The notes below the pieces were generated by a model. That model saw nothing but the letters and a program-made list of their open reading frames with translations. It made no database searches and was not told the DNA's origin. This document shows, piece by piece, positions 12,337 through 24,962 of a stretch of DNA of 64,000 nt. The stretch comes from Pseudopyrenochaeta lycopersici (Eukaryota > Ascomycota > Dothideomycetes > Pleosporales > Pseudopyrenochaetaceae): the NCBI GenBank assembly GCA_003313425.1, contig NHZP01000010.1:434001-498000 (forward strand). The letters are read 5' to 3'. Position numbers and translations under genes: made by a program. Numbering within the stretch: position 1 is the stretch's first letter; the number at the start of each line of letters is the position of its first letter.

Positions 12337-14475
12337 AACATCATCTTGCATGGACATGTGTAAAAAGTTCTTCTACGCGACATACTTCGCGAAGATAATA
12401 TAGTGCTGGATAATGACCAAGCATGTGGAGGCAAACGAATCGAGGGTGATCAATGAGGAGCGTGCTGATATGCGGTGTTTTCGTTTCTTCTGGCTTCTGT
12501 TGATCGCACCAGCATACCCCCCAAACGTTCAATGAAAGCTTATTATTCCACTTTTGTCGGGCGCATCGTAGGCATATATATCGGAATAGAAATATCGGTC
12601 CGATCTAGACGGTGGGACTCTACATTTTTGTTTCGATGCTGATGCGGGGTCTTACTGATCGATTGTGCCTTCCTATTGGGATTTTCGCCAAGATACGTGG
12701 TTCAATATCTCATGATGTTTGCTCTCAGTGCTCTTCTTATTCTTCTTCAACTTGATAAATACCTGATAGCAATTCGCCTCAATGAACAGGATACAGTTTT
12801 GAGATCTCTGCCTTTGTGATTTTAACCCCGTCTGATGCACTACTACCCTTGATGTAACAAAATGTTCGCAATTTCACCAATATCCTTTCATGCTACTGAT
12901 ATTCATCGCACCTCTGTTCTCTTGTGTTTGATGAGCTAATTTCCATCTCCTCTATTGATCCTGAAGACCACATCCTGGTACCACATTGACAATGGGTCGG
13001 CTTCATAATCTCCTCTACCGATGCTTTTGCACTTATTAATATACACTGAATTGGTTCGAAATCTGGAAACAACGTTTTGTGTACATCTTGAAAGGAGGAA
13101 CCACTTTTCAGGGACCCCTGCCATCCGTCTGCCTCGATTCTACTTTCTGCTGTATTGATTCTCCATTCGTTGACTACTGTTAAGGACGTCTTAAATATTG
13201 GTCATTAAAGGAAAGGCGCTTGGACTATGGAGTTTCCACGTACCCTGCAACCATCATAAGGACTTCGTTCGATAGGATTGTCCAAGTGTCATTCGGAGAT
13301 GTAGCGGATGTCCCCGCTTAGAATTCGATCTGCCGGGTTGTTACGGTGCGGCATGTTTTGTGCTGGGTGAAGAGCATCTTCTCATTCATTAAATTCAGTG
13401 CGTGTTCCGTCGTCTGGATAGGCTTTGAGTTGTTGTACGCAGAATGTTTGGAAGAGGAACAGAATTACACATCATGCATGAGAGGTGGTCAGCTCAATAA
13501 AGGATAACCCTACTATGACCCCCTAGAGCAATGTTTCGTACTTTCAAAGTCATGGGTGGTGTCGTCAGCATAGTCCCACCAGCCCAGTCCCTGGGTGCTT
13601 TAAATTCTTGCGAGGCTCAATGCTGGTCGTGGATCCGTATTAAATTTATTTTCCTTTTACTATATTTTCATGATTGGTCTCTTCCCATTCTTGCCATTCC
13701 TTTTCTTCTATCTTCAATACCGTTCGATTTAAAGAAAAATTCTTTCCTGGCCGTGGTCGGGCTTGGTGTTGCCATTTCGATGTTCAAGCGTGTCAACACC
13801 ACGCTCCCTGGCCAAATCTACGTGCACCGAGCTCGAACCACTCAAATTCGGACCGTAAGTTATGTCAAGATGCAGGGCGAGTGCAGTCCTACCCGTGATG
13901 TGGATACTGAAACAGACTCGAACCCTGCTACAAACGTGGATAGCGAAGGAATCAATGTCACGACGTTCGCGACCGCGATGTGGATGCTGATACAAACACT
14001 GACTCGGACACGAAGTGTGTTGATGAGTCGAATTACTGTCTCGTCGAACAGAGCATTGAAAATTTTGAGGAGAATCTGCGTGAGTTGTAGCTGTACGTAC
14101 AGTCGCTGGACCCTGATCTCGTATGATCCCTGCACCCATAGGTGACCGAGTGTAAGGGTTCAACATCTCTAGGAACTAAATTTAGGTAACACTTCCGGCC
14201 TTCACATGTAAAGATCGCATTTTCTCGAGGAGTCAATTTCGTATTTGCTTGTAAATATGAGATTGCTAAGCTGAGGTGTGTTCACCTGTGGTATACCAGA
14301 AACGCCGTGATGCTGTGTACTTGCCTCGCAAGTGCGTAATGCGATAATCCAAGGATCTAAAAGTCCAAAATCGATGCTTATGGAGGTATCATAGTCGTCT
14401 TGTTCAACAATCCGCTCTTCAGTCTCTCTCCTTGGCCTTCCAAGTATGTTCTCTATCCAACATCTGGTCCTTGAC
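12337..14475. other. Gene-poor interval
   Basis: 2.1 kb in which I support no gene. An ATG-led 204-codon plus frame at 13531-14145 is compositionally poor. A shifted frame near 13970-14094 reads an acidic Asp/Thr-rich stretch ending FEENLREL, which could be a coding relic but has no start or family. Confidence 0.4.
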
Positions 14476-15179
14476 TTATGACCACATCCCACTGCCCAGT
14501 GCTAACCAGCCGAAGACGCCTGAAATGATCAGGAGCAGACTTGCCACAACAAACATGGCTACGACCTTCTCCACTGAGTGCCTTACATCATCAGGCCTGC
14601 CTATCTCCACGCCAGACTCCTCGTCAACCTCATGCCGGTTTTGAGAGACAGTAGGCAGGTGTAGGACGAGTGTGTCGCGGTATGATTGGCGTACTGCGAC
14701 AGAGTATGAGGGCGGTGCTTCCAGTGGGTAGGATACCTCGATTGAGTAGTGTTGTGGGTGTGGGTAAGCTTGCGAGTGCAGGAGGAGGTGTGCGAGAGGG
14801 ACGTCGTCATCATTGGTGGCTGAGGTCGGCGAGGGTGCTTCCGACGGTGACGGGAGGTCTGTGTATGGCCGGTACGCTATTTGATTGTCCTGGTAGTGAG
14901 CTGTATGTACCGACAGCGAAGGTCGGTGATTGCGTGGTGGTTGTGATTCAGCAGATAATGGCTCGTCCCGGTAGGGCGCAGCTTCGATGTATGCAGGAGC
15001 TTGGGTGGGCAGTGCGGGCAGTGGTTTTAAGGTTACTGAGAGATCAGATGGTGCGGGTGATGTACTTCTCAGCTCTGCGGGCGTATCGCTATAGGGTATA
15101 TGAGTGGTGTTCTGGTGCTGAGGTTAGCCGGTGATGCTTTGAAGCGGTTGTCTTATGGACGCGTTGAATATACCTCCAT
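14476..15179 (-). CDS. Small single-pass membrane protein, unknown function
   Basis: Not recognised as a known family. The gene appears only after splicing. Exon 1 is 15179-15174 (ATG GAG, two codons). A 56-nt intron (GTATAT...GGCTAACCTCAG) follows, then exon 2 at 15117-14476, predicting 215 residues beginning MEHQNTTHIPYSD. The first ~150 residues are Pro/Ser/His-rich and probably disordered. A C-terminal hydrophobic helix (VVAMFVVASLLLIISGVFGW) is followed by only a few residues, so the bulk should face one side of the membrane as in a tail-anchored protein. Support comes from a 642-nt open frame, a perfect branch site/acceptor and an ATG-donor in phase. An alternative is that exon 1 is longer or that translation starts elsewhere. 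Confidence 0.65.
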
Positions 15180-16264
15180 GATGCGTAGCTCCGAACTACC
15201 AAGTTCTCAAGTGCCCCGGATAGGTCCAAATTCGAAGCTACTAGGTAATGGCACCGATTCTCTGTTAGAAGGAGCTGTTATAAGCTGTGGCCGCCGCAAT
15301 ACACGTTCCTGCTGGCCCGAAAGCGGTGATTTCAAAAGGCGGTATGCAGCTGCAAGCGGACTTTAGTAACGGAAGAGATGTTAGCAAGATCAAGTCAGAG
15401 TCAGGAAGCAACTGCAGGCTGCAGCCAGTGCAAGCGCTCTGCGCCGCAGCCCTCGCGCCGCAGTAGTCCGTCATGGCCCCGAATGGCCGGGGTAGCTCCT
15501 GTGCCATGATGCGTGTTGGAAAGCTGCGTTGCGCCGGTAGTGGCTGGGGCGTCAGACCATTTTTGTTTTAGCGCTGAGGCTGCGCTCCTCCGCCGGAGCC
15601 GATAAGGCAACCACATCCAGGGGATGACTGTTCCTGTTGGATTCTGAAATGACAGCAGTTTTGTGAAATGGAACATGTAGAGTATTAGTGTGTTGTGCCT
15701 GTCGTGCTGTGTCTCTACGCTGCTAGAGCGAGCCCCGAGTATCAAGCGGCATGGACCCTTCGCGCACCGCCACACTTGCGAAACGCGATAACATGCATGG
15801 GTGGGATTTCAGGACCAGGGCCAGTTTTCATCTCGTTTCAGGCCCAAAATAGACGACATGTGAAGCGGCACCCGGGACCCGCCAATGTCAAAGTCCAGGG
15901 GACGATATCCTATCAACTGAACAAGCTCGCAGTTGCGAACCTTATTTGCCTGCCATCGAACAGTTCTCGGAGAAATTGCATCTAAGTCTCGGTATCCAAG
16001 GCGTCAATGCCGCGTCGTTTACAATGCTGACATGTCAGGCCCTCGAGAGCAATGTCAGCTCGCGGGTTGAACTTGAGGTTTTAAAACGTCTCAATTGGAA
16101 CCACGACATTAATGCATCTTGGCTCCTCTTCCAGAAGTCGCGGCTAGCCATATGGTCAACTCCCCAATCATACAGTAACCCCATATGGGGTCCACTCACA
16201 ACCTTCAAATAAACGCCATCTTGTTTGACTTACCTTTTGAAGGAATTTGAGTATATCGTGATAA
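15180..16264. other. Intergenic interval, no gene seen
   Basis: About 1.1 kb between the membrane-protein gene (minus) and the SRR1-like gene (plus), so it holds two divergent promoters. Open frames are short and without family resemblance. Confidence 0.45.
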
Positions 16265-17413
16265 ATGCCCGCCGACATATCAGACCAAAATGAAGAAGGC
16301 CAAAACAAGGCCAAGGTTACCTCAACACCCAAGGAACTCCACGACCAGTGCTGCGTTTCGCATGTTGTGGAACTTGACCCGATTCTAGAAGCAGAAGCCA
16401 AATACGGCCCAGTCTTTCGCCGCGAGCTCTTCGACACTGCATATGCCGCACACAGCTTAATCAAGGACATTGGCCCTGAAGACCGTGTTGTGCTGAAAGA
16501 TGGGAGCAAGGGTAGATGCCTGCGCACCGAGGTAACTCTATTGGACATATACGGTCAAAAGCATAAAGTGCCAGTGTTGGCGGATGGTAATCGTGTTGAG
16601 CATGATGGTCAGCTATACGTGTCGAAACGAATGTGGGTGTACAACTGCATTCAGCACCTCGGAAACACGTACGGAGAGGGCGGCAACTGCGCGCTTTTGC
16701 CGTACAACTTTGGAACATGCGATATGGAAGTGAATATGGACCGCTGCTTCGAAGACGATGCGCTCACAGCAAAGGTAACAGCGTGGACAGAAGACTGGCA
16801 GAAATCCGAAATGTGTCGAAGACTGACAACGTTCCTGGAAGAGCATGCCGGCAAAACGATGGAGCATGTGGACAAGATTATTTGTTTTGGCCTAGGGTGC
16901 TTCACCAGCAAATGGAAACACGAAGGTAAACGCTCGTACACACAACATCTTGCGGCTTGTACGGTTCGCGACATCCTTGCACGACAGCAGGGCGGAGCAG
17001 TCCCGCCGATCTTCACACAGGAGCCTATATACTGCGTCGCTGGTATATCACGTGTCCAAAAACAGTTCAACATGACCGTTCTCGACGACCCAGATGGTTT
17101 CAAAGCTCTGGACGGTCATACATTCGTGCTCACTTTCGCGCCCAACGTGCCAGTTCGTCAGGTTGTCTCGGGCTTGACGCACGAGTTCAGAGGACCTACT
17201 GGCCTGTTTTGTGACGATATCCGAAGTGAGGGATTGGAGTGCAATGGAAAGGCTTGCGTTTACGGTCAAGTCCTTCCATATAAGACATGTGAGCCGAGTC
17301 CGACTGTATGGAAGTATAAGCAAGAGAGTATTTGGATCGAGTATGGGGATCGAGATGCAGAAGATTGTTTTGGAAATGTGGGGGTTTATTTGAAAAGAAG
17401 GGCCTGGTCATGA
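16265..17413 (+). CDS. SRR1-like domain protein
   Basis: An intronless 382-residue protein. The C-terminal half carries an SRR1-like region: KIICFGLGCFTSKW (about residues 205-218) followed by QHLAACTVRDILARQ, a hydrophobic strand and DDPDGFKALDGHTFVLTFAP. In the family (plant SRR1, yeast Ber1) this domain is linked to circadian/light or microtubule and stress phenotypes, with no defined biochemical activity; a nucleotide-binding fold is suspected. The N-terminal half is lineage-specific and includes a JmjC-unrelated FRRELFDTAYAAHSLIKDIG segment. No signal peptide or membrane helix is seen, so a cytosolic or nuclear location is likely. Confidence 0.75.
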   Translation: MPADISDQNEEGQNKAKVTSTPKELHDQCCVSHVVELDPILEAEAKYGPVFRRELFDTAYAAHSLIKDIGPEDRVVLKDGSKGRCLRTEVTLLDIYGQKHKVPVLADGNRVEHDGQLYVSKRMWVYNCIQHLGNTYGEGGNCALLPYNFGTCDMEVNMDRCFEDDALTAKVTAWTEDWQKSEMCRRLTTFLEEHAGKTMEHVDKIICFGLGCFTSKWKHEGKRSYTQHLAACTVRDILARQQGGAVPPIFTQEPIYCVAGISRVQKQFNMTVLDDPDGFKALDGHTFVLTFAPNVPVRQVVSGLTHEFRGPTGLFCDDIRSEGLECNGKACVYGQVLPYKTCEPSPTVWKYKQESIWIEYGDRDAEDCFGNVGVYLKRRAWS

Positions 17414-18141
17414 TAAGGCGTAAAATGAGATAGAAGAGTGAAGAGGTGGGAGATGGGGATGTCTGATTAAGAGATCTGCTTTTATGGTTCTGGGCGTTTT
17501 ACAACGCTCCATCGCATTCTATGAAGGAGGAGCTGGGGCACTTCCAATCAACTTGAGACTAGCAACCCCTTAAAAGTTAATGAGCCGACGTGGCATCACG
17601 CTCCATCTCCTCTCTTTACCAAGTTCTCGACAAAGAAACTCAGTAATCGAAAGTTCGAGTCCTCATCCATTACCCAATTTTCCTGAAGCTAAACCTCTTC
17701 ACGCATGCCCTTCTCATTAGCACATTCTTGCGACCCAGCCTCTCACAAGCTTCCAAGTCATACTCCCTGGGTTACGTCGCCGACTTCTGCTGAAAGAAAT
17801 CAACGTCCTCGAAAGGATTTCGGCCCATCTTCGAGGCCACCTCTAACGCCTAATATATGCCAGCAAAGCCTACAGACACTGGTCCACAATCCCATGATTT
17901 GCCTACGCATCCGCATAGCAAGCAAAAAAGCCCTCGTTCTTTAAAACGGAATAGCAGCGGAGTCGCTTCGATGCAATTGGCGTCCTCAGCATCCAGAAAA
18001 TAGGAGCCCTTGATATGCCACGGGTTGGAATATTAATTCGCCTGGTAATCGCTGAACTAAAAAAAAATGAAGCCAGTATTCGTTCTTGATCATCCAGCTT
18101 GGTATATAGGAGCTTCAGTCTATACGCAGATCAGCAATCAT
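17414..18141. other. Intergenic interval between convergent genes
   Basis: 728 bp between the stop codons of the SRR1-like gene and REI1. A Ser/Pro-rich open frame (ATG at 17705) and a second frame from about 17864 (MPAKPTDTG...) look weakly coding, but no consistent exon join could be found. Confidence 0.4.
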
Positions 18142-19246
18142 TCATACAAGCAGATCTTCGTAATCACCTACCTTGTAATACTTTGTCTTGACAGGCTCCT
18201 GCTCCATAGCGTATCGCTGCGCAGCTTTAGCAACCGCCTCCCTCCTCTTCATCTTCTTCTCAGTGATCTGCAAAGCGCGCCTTTGGTTCTCGGAAATGCC
18301 AGTCAGCCCCATTTCACCACGAACGGCGACGCGGCGATCGTTGCTGTGTGAGGGTCTGCTTTGCTTTTCATCTGCCGATTCTTGATTTTCTCCTGCAGCG
18401 ATAGCTTTCATTTCAGCTACCTTGGCTTTGTGTTGTGCCACTTTGATCCTCGATTGTGCAAGTCCCGGTTTAGTACGAAGTTGAGTGGTGTCAGAGCGAG
18501 AATTGATAACAGCCCCAGAAGGAAGCCTCATTTCTGTCTCTGAGAGCTTGATCGCAGCACTGTTGGTCCGTTTCCTGTCTTCTTTCTGCTCTTCATCTTC
18601 ACTGCCAGAAGAATCCCAAAAGTCGAGAAGCTCAGATTCTGCGTCCATCTTGATCATGCAGTGGCCTTTATCTCGCATATGTGTCTGCACCCCGTCCACG
18701 CTGCCTTTCTCCAGACCGCAATACAGACATTCTTTATATTCAAATATAACAATTGCAAGGTATCCAAGAAATGATTCCATGTCTGATAATTGGTCTGGTA
18801 ACGGGATGTAGAGACCGTGTACGGATGACATATGGTCTACATTTGCGCTAAGGTTTGAGGAATTTAGGTTGCAGAAGAGGCATTGTGTTGATGGTAATTT
18901 GTTAGATATATCATCTTCTGTGTCAGGGATATCTTCGGGGATGGAATCGTATTCGACTTCGGCATCGCTTGAGGAAATTGGCTTTCCCCCTTGTTTATCG
19001 CTGTCTTTTTGTCGATGACTTGTTTCCTGGCCCTCAGTTTGTTTATCGTACTGTTCTTCTGATAATGCTGGCAGTTCAGCTACACGACGCCTTAGATTAT
19101 TTATGCTGCCACCGTTAGCCATACTCCATTATGCTTCTTTATTATTCTTACTGCCAAGGCTGTCGCATGTGCGAGCGCTGAAGCTCGCTAGTTTTGAATG
19201 TAATAGAGCAAGTATTGCAAGGAAATACACGCGATTCCGAAGCCAT
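18142..19246 (-). CDS. REI1: 60S ribosome biogenesis factor REI1 (ZNF622 family)
   Basis: A cytoplasmic zinc-finger factor that helps recycle shuttling factors (Arx1/Alb1) from pre-60S particles and probes the exit tunnel. Exons are 19246-19152 and 19105-18142, separated by a 46-nt intron with branch GGCTAAC, predicting 352 residues. Exon 1 encodes the first C2H2 finger (CNTCSITFKTSELQRSHMR), and the splice produces PWH|INNLRRRVAELP, the family signature. Two further fingers follow: CLFCN...DHMSSVHGLYIP, and CLYCGLEKGSVDGVQTHM with DKGHC. The C-terminus has the basic MKRREAVAKAAQRYAMEQ helix. The apparent ATG at 19122 lies in the intron and is not the start. The protein is slightly short for the family, mainly in the acidic linker. 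Confidence 0.93.
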
Positions 19247-22200
19247 TTTGAAATTGTTTCCTATTTTGTTGATAGGTGTAAGAGGAGCGGAGAAAGTTTT
19301 GTGTACGATGTAAGGGTACCCCTGTGTAAGTGTGCAGGGGCAATCGCAGATGCTAGAAACTGAGTTGGCCGATAGTAATAAGCTCAAAAGCCTTATATAT
19401 GTAGGAGTGGTGTACCTATGGGAATGGTAATGGAGACGGCCACAGGTCACGTGATTACTTGGGAACGCCAAGCGTCAATCAGAATAAGGCGTAGCGCGAC
19501 ACAGCCACACATGAGTCATAATTAGTCTTCTTTGCTCACGTCTTACTGCATACAAATCTTGGAACTCAACACCGTTATTCATGAATGAGGAGCAAATAAA
19601 GGTATTATCAAGGCCTCTTACACTTTATAGCTATTCACAAATGGTGGTGTTCCGGAGTGAATTAGGTTAAACTACTTCGCCAACCAAGACAGAATTATAT
19701 GGACGCCAAATATCTTTAATATTCACGTTTTCCCTCTCTGCTAGCCGTCACATTATCTCAAGTGCCTGAGAGATGGATCAATGTCGAAACTCGTTGTCCA
19801 GTAGGTAAGGAGGACCTCTTCACGATTCTGGATGCAATGAACGGAGCGGTCGAAGACATGACAGAGATTCCGGCAACTTTCTCATTACTTAGATAGAACA
19901 CTATTAAAAATAGGTAAAAAATATCGAAAAAAAAACTCTGGGAGGTATTCATCGCCGGTAGAAAGAAAAAAGAAACTTTTTGTTAACGTTGTTTTTGTCG
20001 CAGGGGCTTTTGGTTAGTTAGAGATAGTTGTAACAACTTTTGATGCATGATGTATGACGTTGTAAGGTGCTTAAGCTCGATATCCAAGGTTTTCGGCAGC
20101 TGATGTACAATGTCTCATCAGAGCACATACGGAAATGGGCATCATACGGCAGTGTAACTTCACGATGTCTTTTGGCAATGTCGCAATTCGCGAGACATTA
20201 TGCAGTCTAAGACATCGCACTAGGCGTTGTCTCATTGGTTATAAATATGACTTGGAAATGTCTCTGTAATTATCTAAGTTAAAGGTACAATCAAACGAAG
20301 ATGTCTTTAGCTCTTCTTGCGTCACCGTGGGCGGTTATTTGCAGCATTGTCTCATTAACACGCGGTCTTGGTGGCTTCTCGCTTCGCTGTACTGCCAGAT
20401 TTTGATACTTAATTTGAGTGTGTTACATATTCAGGAAAATTGCATGCGATGTGTGGCGCATAATCTATCTTCTATGCGAAATGTACGATTTCAAATTCTG
20501 ATGCTGTGGTCGAGCGCGGTCAACCCTGAAGAATGTTTACAGAGCAAATGGGAAACGGTCCGATCTTCTTGACCAGCTGTATACATCTTGTATTCATCAA
20601 GGGGCTTCGCTGGGTAATATCATCTTAAAAGAAGTAACGAGTTTACTCGGAGAAAAAAAGTCCCAGAAATGGCCGAGTGTCGATCTCAATCTGTACCTTC
20701 TGGAGGAGGGATCCGGGATTCAACGAGCTGACTAAATCTAGATCGACACTCTCCCTGTAAATCCTCCATATAACTTGACCTATCATCTTGAAGATTTATG
20801 TGTAAATATTCATGCAGAGATTAGAACGGCTGATTCCGAACCTGCCCCTGCGTTCACGGGGGAAAATCACGGACAAGCAAACATCCTAAACACATGAATA
20901 AGCTACCTGAGACAGAGTTCATTAATCATGATCCTTTTATACTTGGAAAGCTTGAAGCGGAGTTCCTCTGCTCCCATCGGCAGATCCTTGCTGTGAGATG
21001 GACGACGAAGGCTTCTTGTTCGTGCAACTAGTGGGCTCTAATCGTGGCTGCTAGTTGTGGATTTGTTCACTGTATGCCATTCAATGGTAAATTGGGGAAA
21101 TAGTGTCGCTGTATTTTCAAGACGATTGATAAATCGAGTCAGTACGCAGCAATGCATAAACGTTCGTATTTGTGCAGGCAAGAATCCTGGGCAGTTGTGA
21201 ATTAGAAGAAACTCTAAAAATCATAACCTCTTACAGCCACTCCAAGGCCCACTTTGACTCGACTTACCCCGGATTTCACGTCCACCGACAAAGTGTGGCA
21301 TTATTCCAAGCTCTTAGCAATACCTGCATGATGTCACGCTGCCTTCGCAATGCATCGCCGAGGTGCAACTCCCCCAATTGCCACTGATGCACACTACCGG
21401 TATTGATTGTCCATCCATTTCCTCTCCGGAATTTTTAATTCCTGCTTGGTTACCAGTTCTCAAGCAAGGGCCGCAGGTTGTCGATTGGCCATTCTCGTGT
21501 TTTGCGCGAACGGGCAGGCTGTTGGCGATCATGTCATCATACCTCGCTTGGCTTGCCCCAACGTGCCATGCAGCGGTCGAAAACGCAGTCCAAAAGCGTG
21601 CAAGCAACTTGTCGATCGTCTCCGTGATTGTCGGCGGGAAGGCAATATCCTCAATTTTCAACCAGGTCTTTTTTTTCGGCACTTCGCTTGGGTGAAAATT
21701 CCTCGGGTAGAAGATCATTACTCGTGCCAGTGAGTTTTTTTCTGCGCTTGTATACCCATCGGAACGCCAGAGAACTTGATGTATGTGAGCCCTTTGTCGT
21801 AAGGCGCGTGAACGCCATGCCGCAACATGATTTGCGCGGCTTGCATAGCATGGAGATGTGATTGGCCACGCGATTTAAATGTCATTGAATAACACCGACT
21901 CGAAGGGAAGTTCGGTCCATACAATACTTGGGAACGATAGATTTGCTGCTAGATTGATATGGCGTGTTCGGGTCACGATGAGAGCTATTCTGAGTTGAGA
22001 CAGGCATGCTTGCCAGTTTCCAGTACAGACAGTTTCCACGCTTTCGGATGTGCAATATGGGCGGCAGGATTTGCGGCGCATATGCTAATGTTGACTGGGT
22101 GTTGGCATACACGGGAAATGCAGGAGCGCAGGGTATATTACACGCATTGCGACTAGGGTCATGGGCAACGTGCATGCCATATATGACGTTTGATATTGTT

Positions 22201-23780
22201 CGAGTCGTGAGCATCGAAACAGTGCTGCATTTCGGGCAATGCTGAGTTGAATACTGTGTTGGTTGGGAGCTCCTGCGCGATATCCACAATATGCGGGTAT
22301 GCGCCAACTACAAAGGCCTAAGTGTTGCTAAAGGTTAATCTATCGAGCTTGACATTTTTCACAATGCACCTAGATGAATGTACAGTACATTTAGAGATGT
22401 CAAAGGCAGATACTAGAGAATAAGCCAACAAAATGTGTAGGAGTTTCGCACAGATTACGAAAGGTGATCCTTGCCAGATTAGTAGTTCCGACACTTAAAA
22501 AGTGCTGTCCCGTGGTACAGGGACTCGCCCACCAACAGCCTAACAAAAACTCATGAGAAAGTCAAAATCGCATACCGCTAGTGGCAGGAATAAGACGCCG
22601 AACCCCTGTCTTCCTATCACAGCCTCATGACGCAAATAGCAATTTCATAGCATCAAAGCCATGTTTTACGTGGCCACAGACGAAACACAGTTTTCCAGCA
22701 ACCGCCATAACCACACACAAAAAGCGTACTCACGATGCGCTTCTCAACAGTCTAGCCATCGGGTTCCAGCCCTATCGCAGATCCAAAGTAGCGGTTACTT
22801 TGCGTCGCTCTCCCGCCATTTAGCTCCCCACAACAAAGTCCACTACCGGTAACAGCTCGTTCTAGGACTGTGTGGCGTTCAGCCAGACCGCCAACGTGTA
22901 ACGAAGGGATGCCCTGTCGCCCCAGTGTCTCGTTCCACTTTCATACTTTTCGCGGAGAGCTGAATGCGGGTGTTGCACTAGGTGACTGTCGTATCGCTTA
23001 TCGCGCCGGTTCGGCATTTCATAGTGGGGGAGGCTTGATAGGATCAGACGAGACGCGTGTGCAGATTTTGAAAAGGGTAAGAACGGCGCAATTGGAGGGC
23101 CGTATCGGTCCGGCTAGGTATGGGTCGGGGCGCGCGATGAGGCTGAGACTCCAGGTATGTAGTACACCGGATGATATGCATTCTCTTAGATGGCGGTGTG
23201 GTTTGTTTGGGTCGATGATGTATCTAGACAAGGGTTGAAATATTGCAAGTGCAAGGCTATGGTCCTGGACGCACAGTATGATAGCCGCTACGCTCGCTCT
23301 CATGAGTCAAGGATCGGGTACTCCACGAGGACATGATTGGTAGCAGTTATCTTTCAATTGAACAACGTGGCGTGATGAACTCGATGTGTCATTAATGGTA
23401 TTGATTGTATGTAGCTATTAGCTGGATGCCTTGAAGGAAATGCAGAAGGGTATATTGATGAACTGAATGATCCGTTGGCGACCGTAACCTCTCGTCGCCA
23501 TGCAATATGTGCTGTTGACCCCAAACGCCTCCTATGCCACTGTCGCGTTTTGGGATGTCGAAGATGCCGCGTGCAAAGCCCCCATATGCGATATGCAGAA
23601 CCAGACAAATGCTGTACGTACATGAGCGAACGAGTCGAGTGAAGCTGTTTTATGAACCGCCTATGCCAAAGCGAAATGCAACGTCTTCATCGCACAGTCA
23701 GGTGCATCGCGACTCATGATACACCGAGGTAACATTCAAAAGAGAGTAACAAATGAAAAAGTTGTGAAGTCATCAAACAA
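19247..23780. other. 4.5-kb gene-poor gap
   Basis: Contains the REI1 promoter at its left end. No gene can be supported elsewhere. The minus strand from about 21924 to 21330 has two consecutive, shifted frames of protein-like composition (for example LTYIKFSGVPMGIQAQKK, then WLKIEDIAFPPTITETIDKL). These could be exons or a frameshifted relic of an unrecognised gene. No tRNA, rRNA or clear transposon was found. Confidence 0.4.
21330..21924 (-). pseudogene. Possible degraded gene, unrecognised
   Basis: Two adjoining minus-strand frames (21924-21718 and 21718-21330) read as plausible protein with few low-complexity stretches, but they are out of phase. No GT-AG pair joins them convincingly. I recognise no domain. 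The segment could be a frameshifted gene relic or a coincidence. Confidence 0.2.
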
Positions 23781-24962
23781 TCATCGACGGAAAACGCTTA
23801 GGAAACTCTTGCGCTTGCTGACTGTAGGCGTAGTCTGCGTGTCAGCAGGGATGGATGGTGGAGCGAGATGTGCGTTGGAGTTTGATCTCTTGCTGAATTT
23901 GGAGAGAAGCGGCTCCGACTTCTTGCTGCTTATTTTCTTTTCGACGGGCTTCAAGGGGGCCGCATTGTTCATGCCCTTCTCGTTGACGGCTACTCCAGAA
24001 TCGAGCGGTCCATCGTTAGAAATCGGAGGGGTGACGACGGTTCTTCCAGTGTTAGCCTTGGAACTGTTGCGAGAGAGCTGGATGCTACTCTTTGCTTTGG
24101 AAACAGCAGACTTCCGCGAGCTCTTTGTCATAGCACGCTTGATGTTACTGCCAGTCTCCTCTGCGTATTGGCGCTCCAGTCGCTCGATTTCGCCGAGAAT
24201 GGTCATGCCGTTCATAGCAAAACTTTCCTCGGGAATTGGTACAAACTTGACGATGCCTCGATCAGACGATACACCGATGGATTCTGCCATGAAGGTCTGA
24301 ATCAGAGCGGCATTACGCTTATTGGTCGTGGGCTGTAATTGCACGGGCAGAGCGTTGATAGTGAGGATGTAGGTTGGCTCAAAAGAGCCACCAAGCAGCA
24401 AGCACGCCGAATGGTTGACGGTTATCATGATGGAGGTTTCCGGCCTTTGATAGCGCGTCGAGAGGTGGTGCGAGAGGTCGGTGACCAGGGTATACTCGTC
24501 TTTGATCTACACTCGGTTAGCATCATATTGAGGGTGGAGCAGCGCGGAGATTGGACGTACAATAACGTTTGTCCGCAACTCGACGACAATGGGTGCATCT
24601 TTAGTCACGCGCTCACGGGCAGAAGATGTTGAGTCCTCCTTGTAGGAGAATGAATCGTCGTAGAATTGCTGGCGAGAGCGTGAAGTGGCGGGCCGTAGGT
24701 GGCCAATTTTGTCGCCGGTGGTGCCTCGAGTAATGGGCCGCATTTGTGACAAGTCTTCCTGGTCTCCATCTTGGACTGAATGGGGTGAGGATGCAAAGGA
24801 AAACTGGGATGGTGAGGGCGAGAGTGGTCCACCGGCCGTTTCGGGCGGCAGCAGGCTGGCACCTGCCTGCTTAGGAAATACATTTCCCGAATAAGTCGAG
24901 GTCGACGAAGGCCGCGACATCTTGGTCTGGGTCGAGATAGAGTTGTTGACAGAGTGGGGCAT
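23781..24962 (-). CDS. Protein with internal MIF/tautomerase domain
   Basis: Exons are 24962-24561 and 24506-23781 with a 54-nt intron (GTACGT...GATGCTAACCGAGTGTAG), predicting 375 residues. Residues about 124-235 match the macrophage migration inhibitory factor fold: PIVVELRTNVI|IKDEYTLV, then TRYQRPETSIMITVNHSACL, LLGGSFEPTYILTINAL and NAALIQTFMAESIGVSSDRG. In MIF the second residue of the ORF becomes a free N-terminal proline that catalyses tautomerisation. Here the equivalent proline is near residue 124, behind a Ser/Pro-rich tail, so the classic enzyme activity would need cleavage. The C-terminal ~130 residues are Ser/Lys-rich and disordered, ending KRKSFLSVFRR. The start at 24962 is chosen over 24920 (MSRPSS) only because it is first in frame after the likely UTR. 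Confidence 0.85.

Noticed and set aside
13531..14145. 204-codon plus-strand open frame with ATG
   Set aside because: Composition not protein-like, no family, and a better-looking acidic stretch lies in another frame. No consistent gene model.
17640..17690. GTTCGAGTC reminiscent of a tRNA T-loop
   Set aside because: No flanking stems or acceptor arm could be folded.
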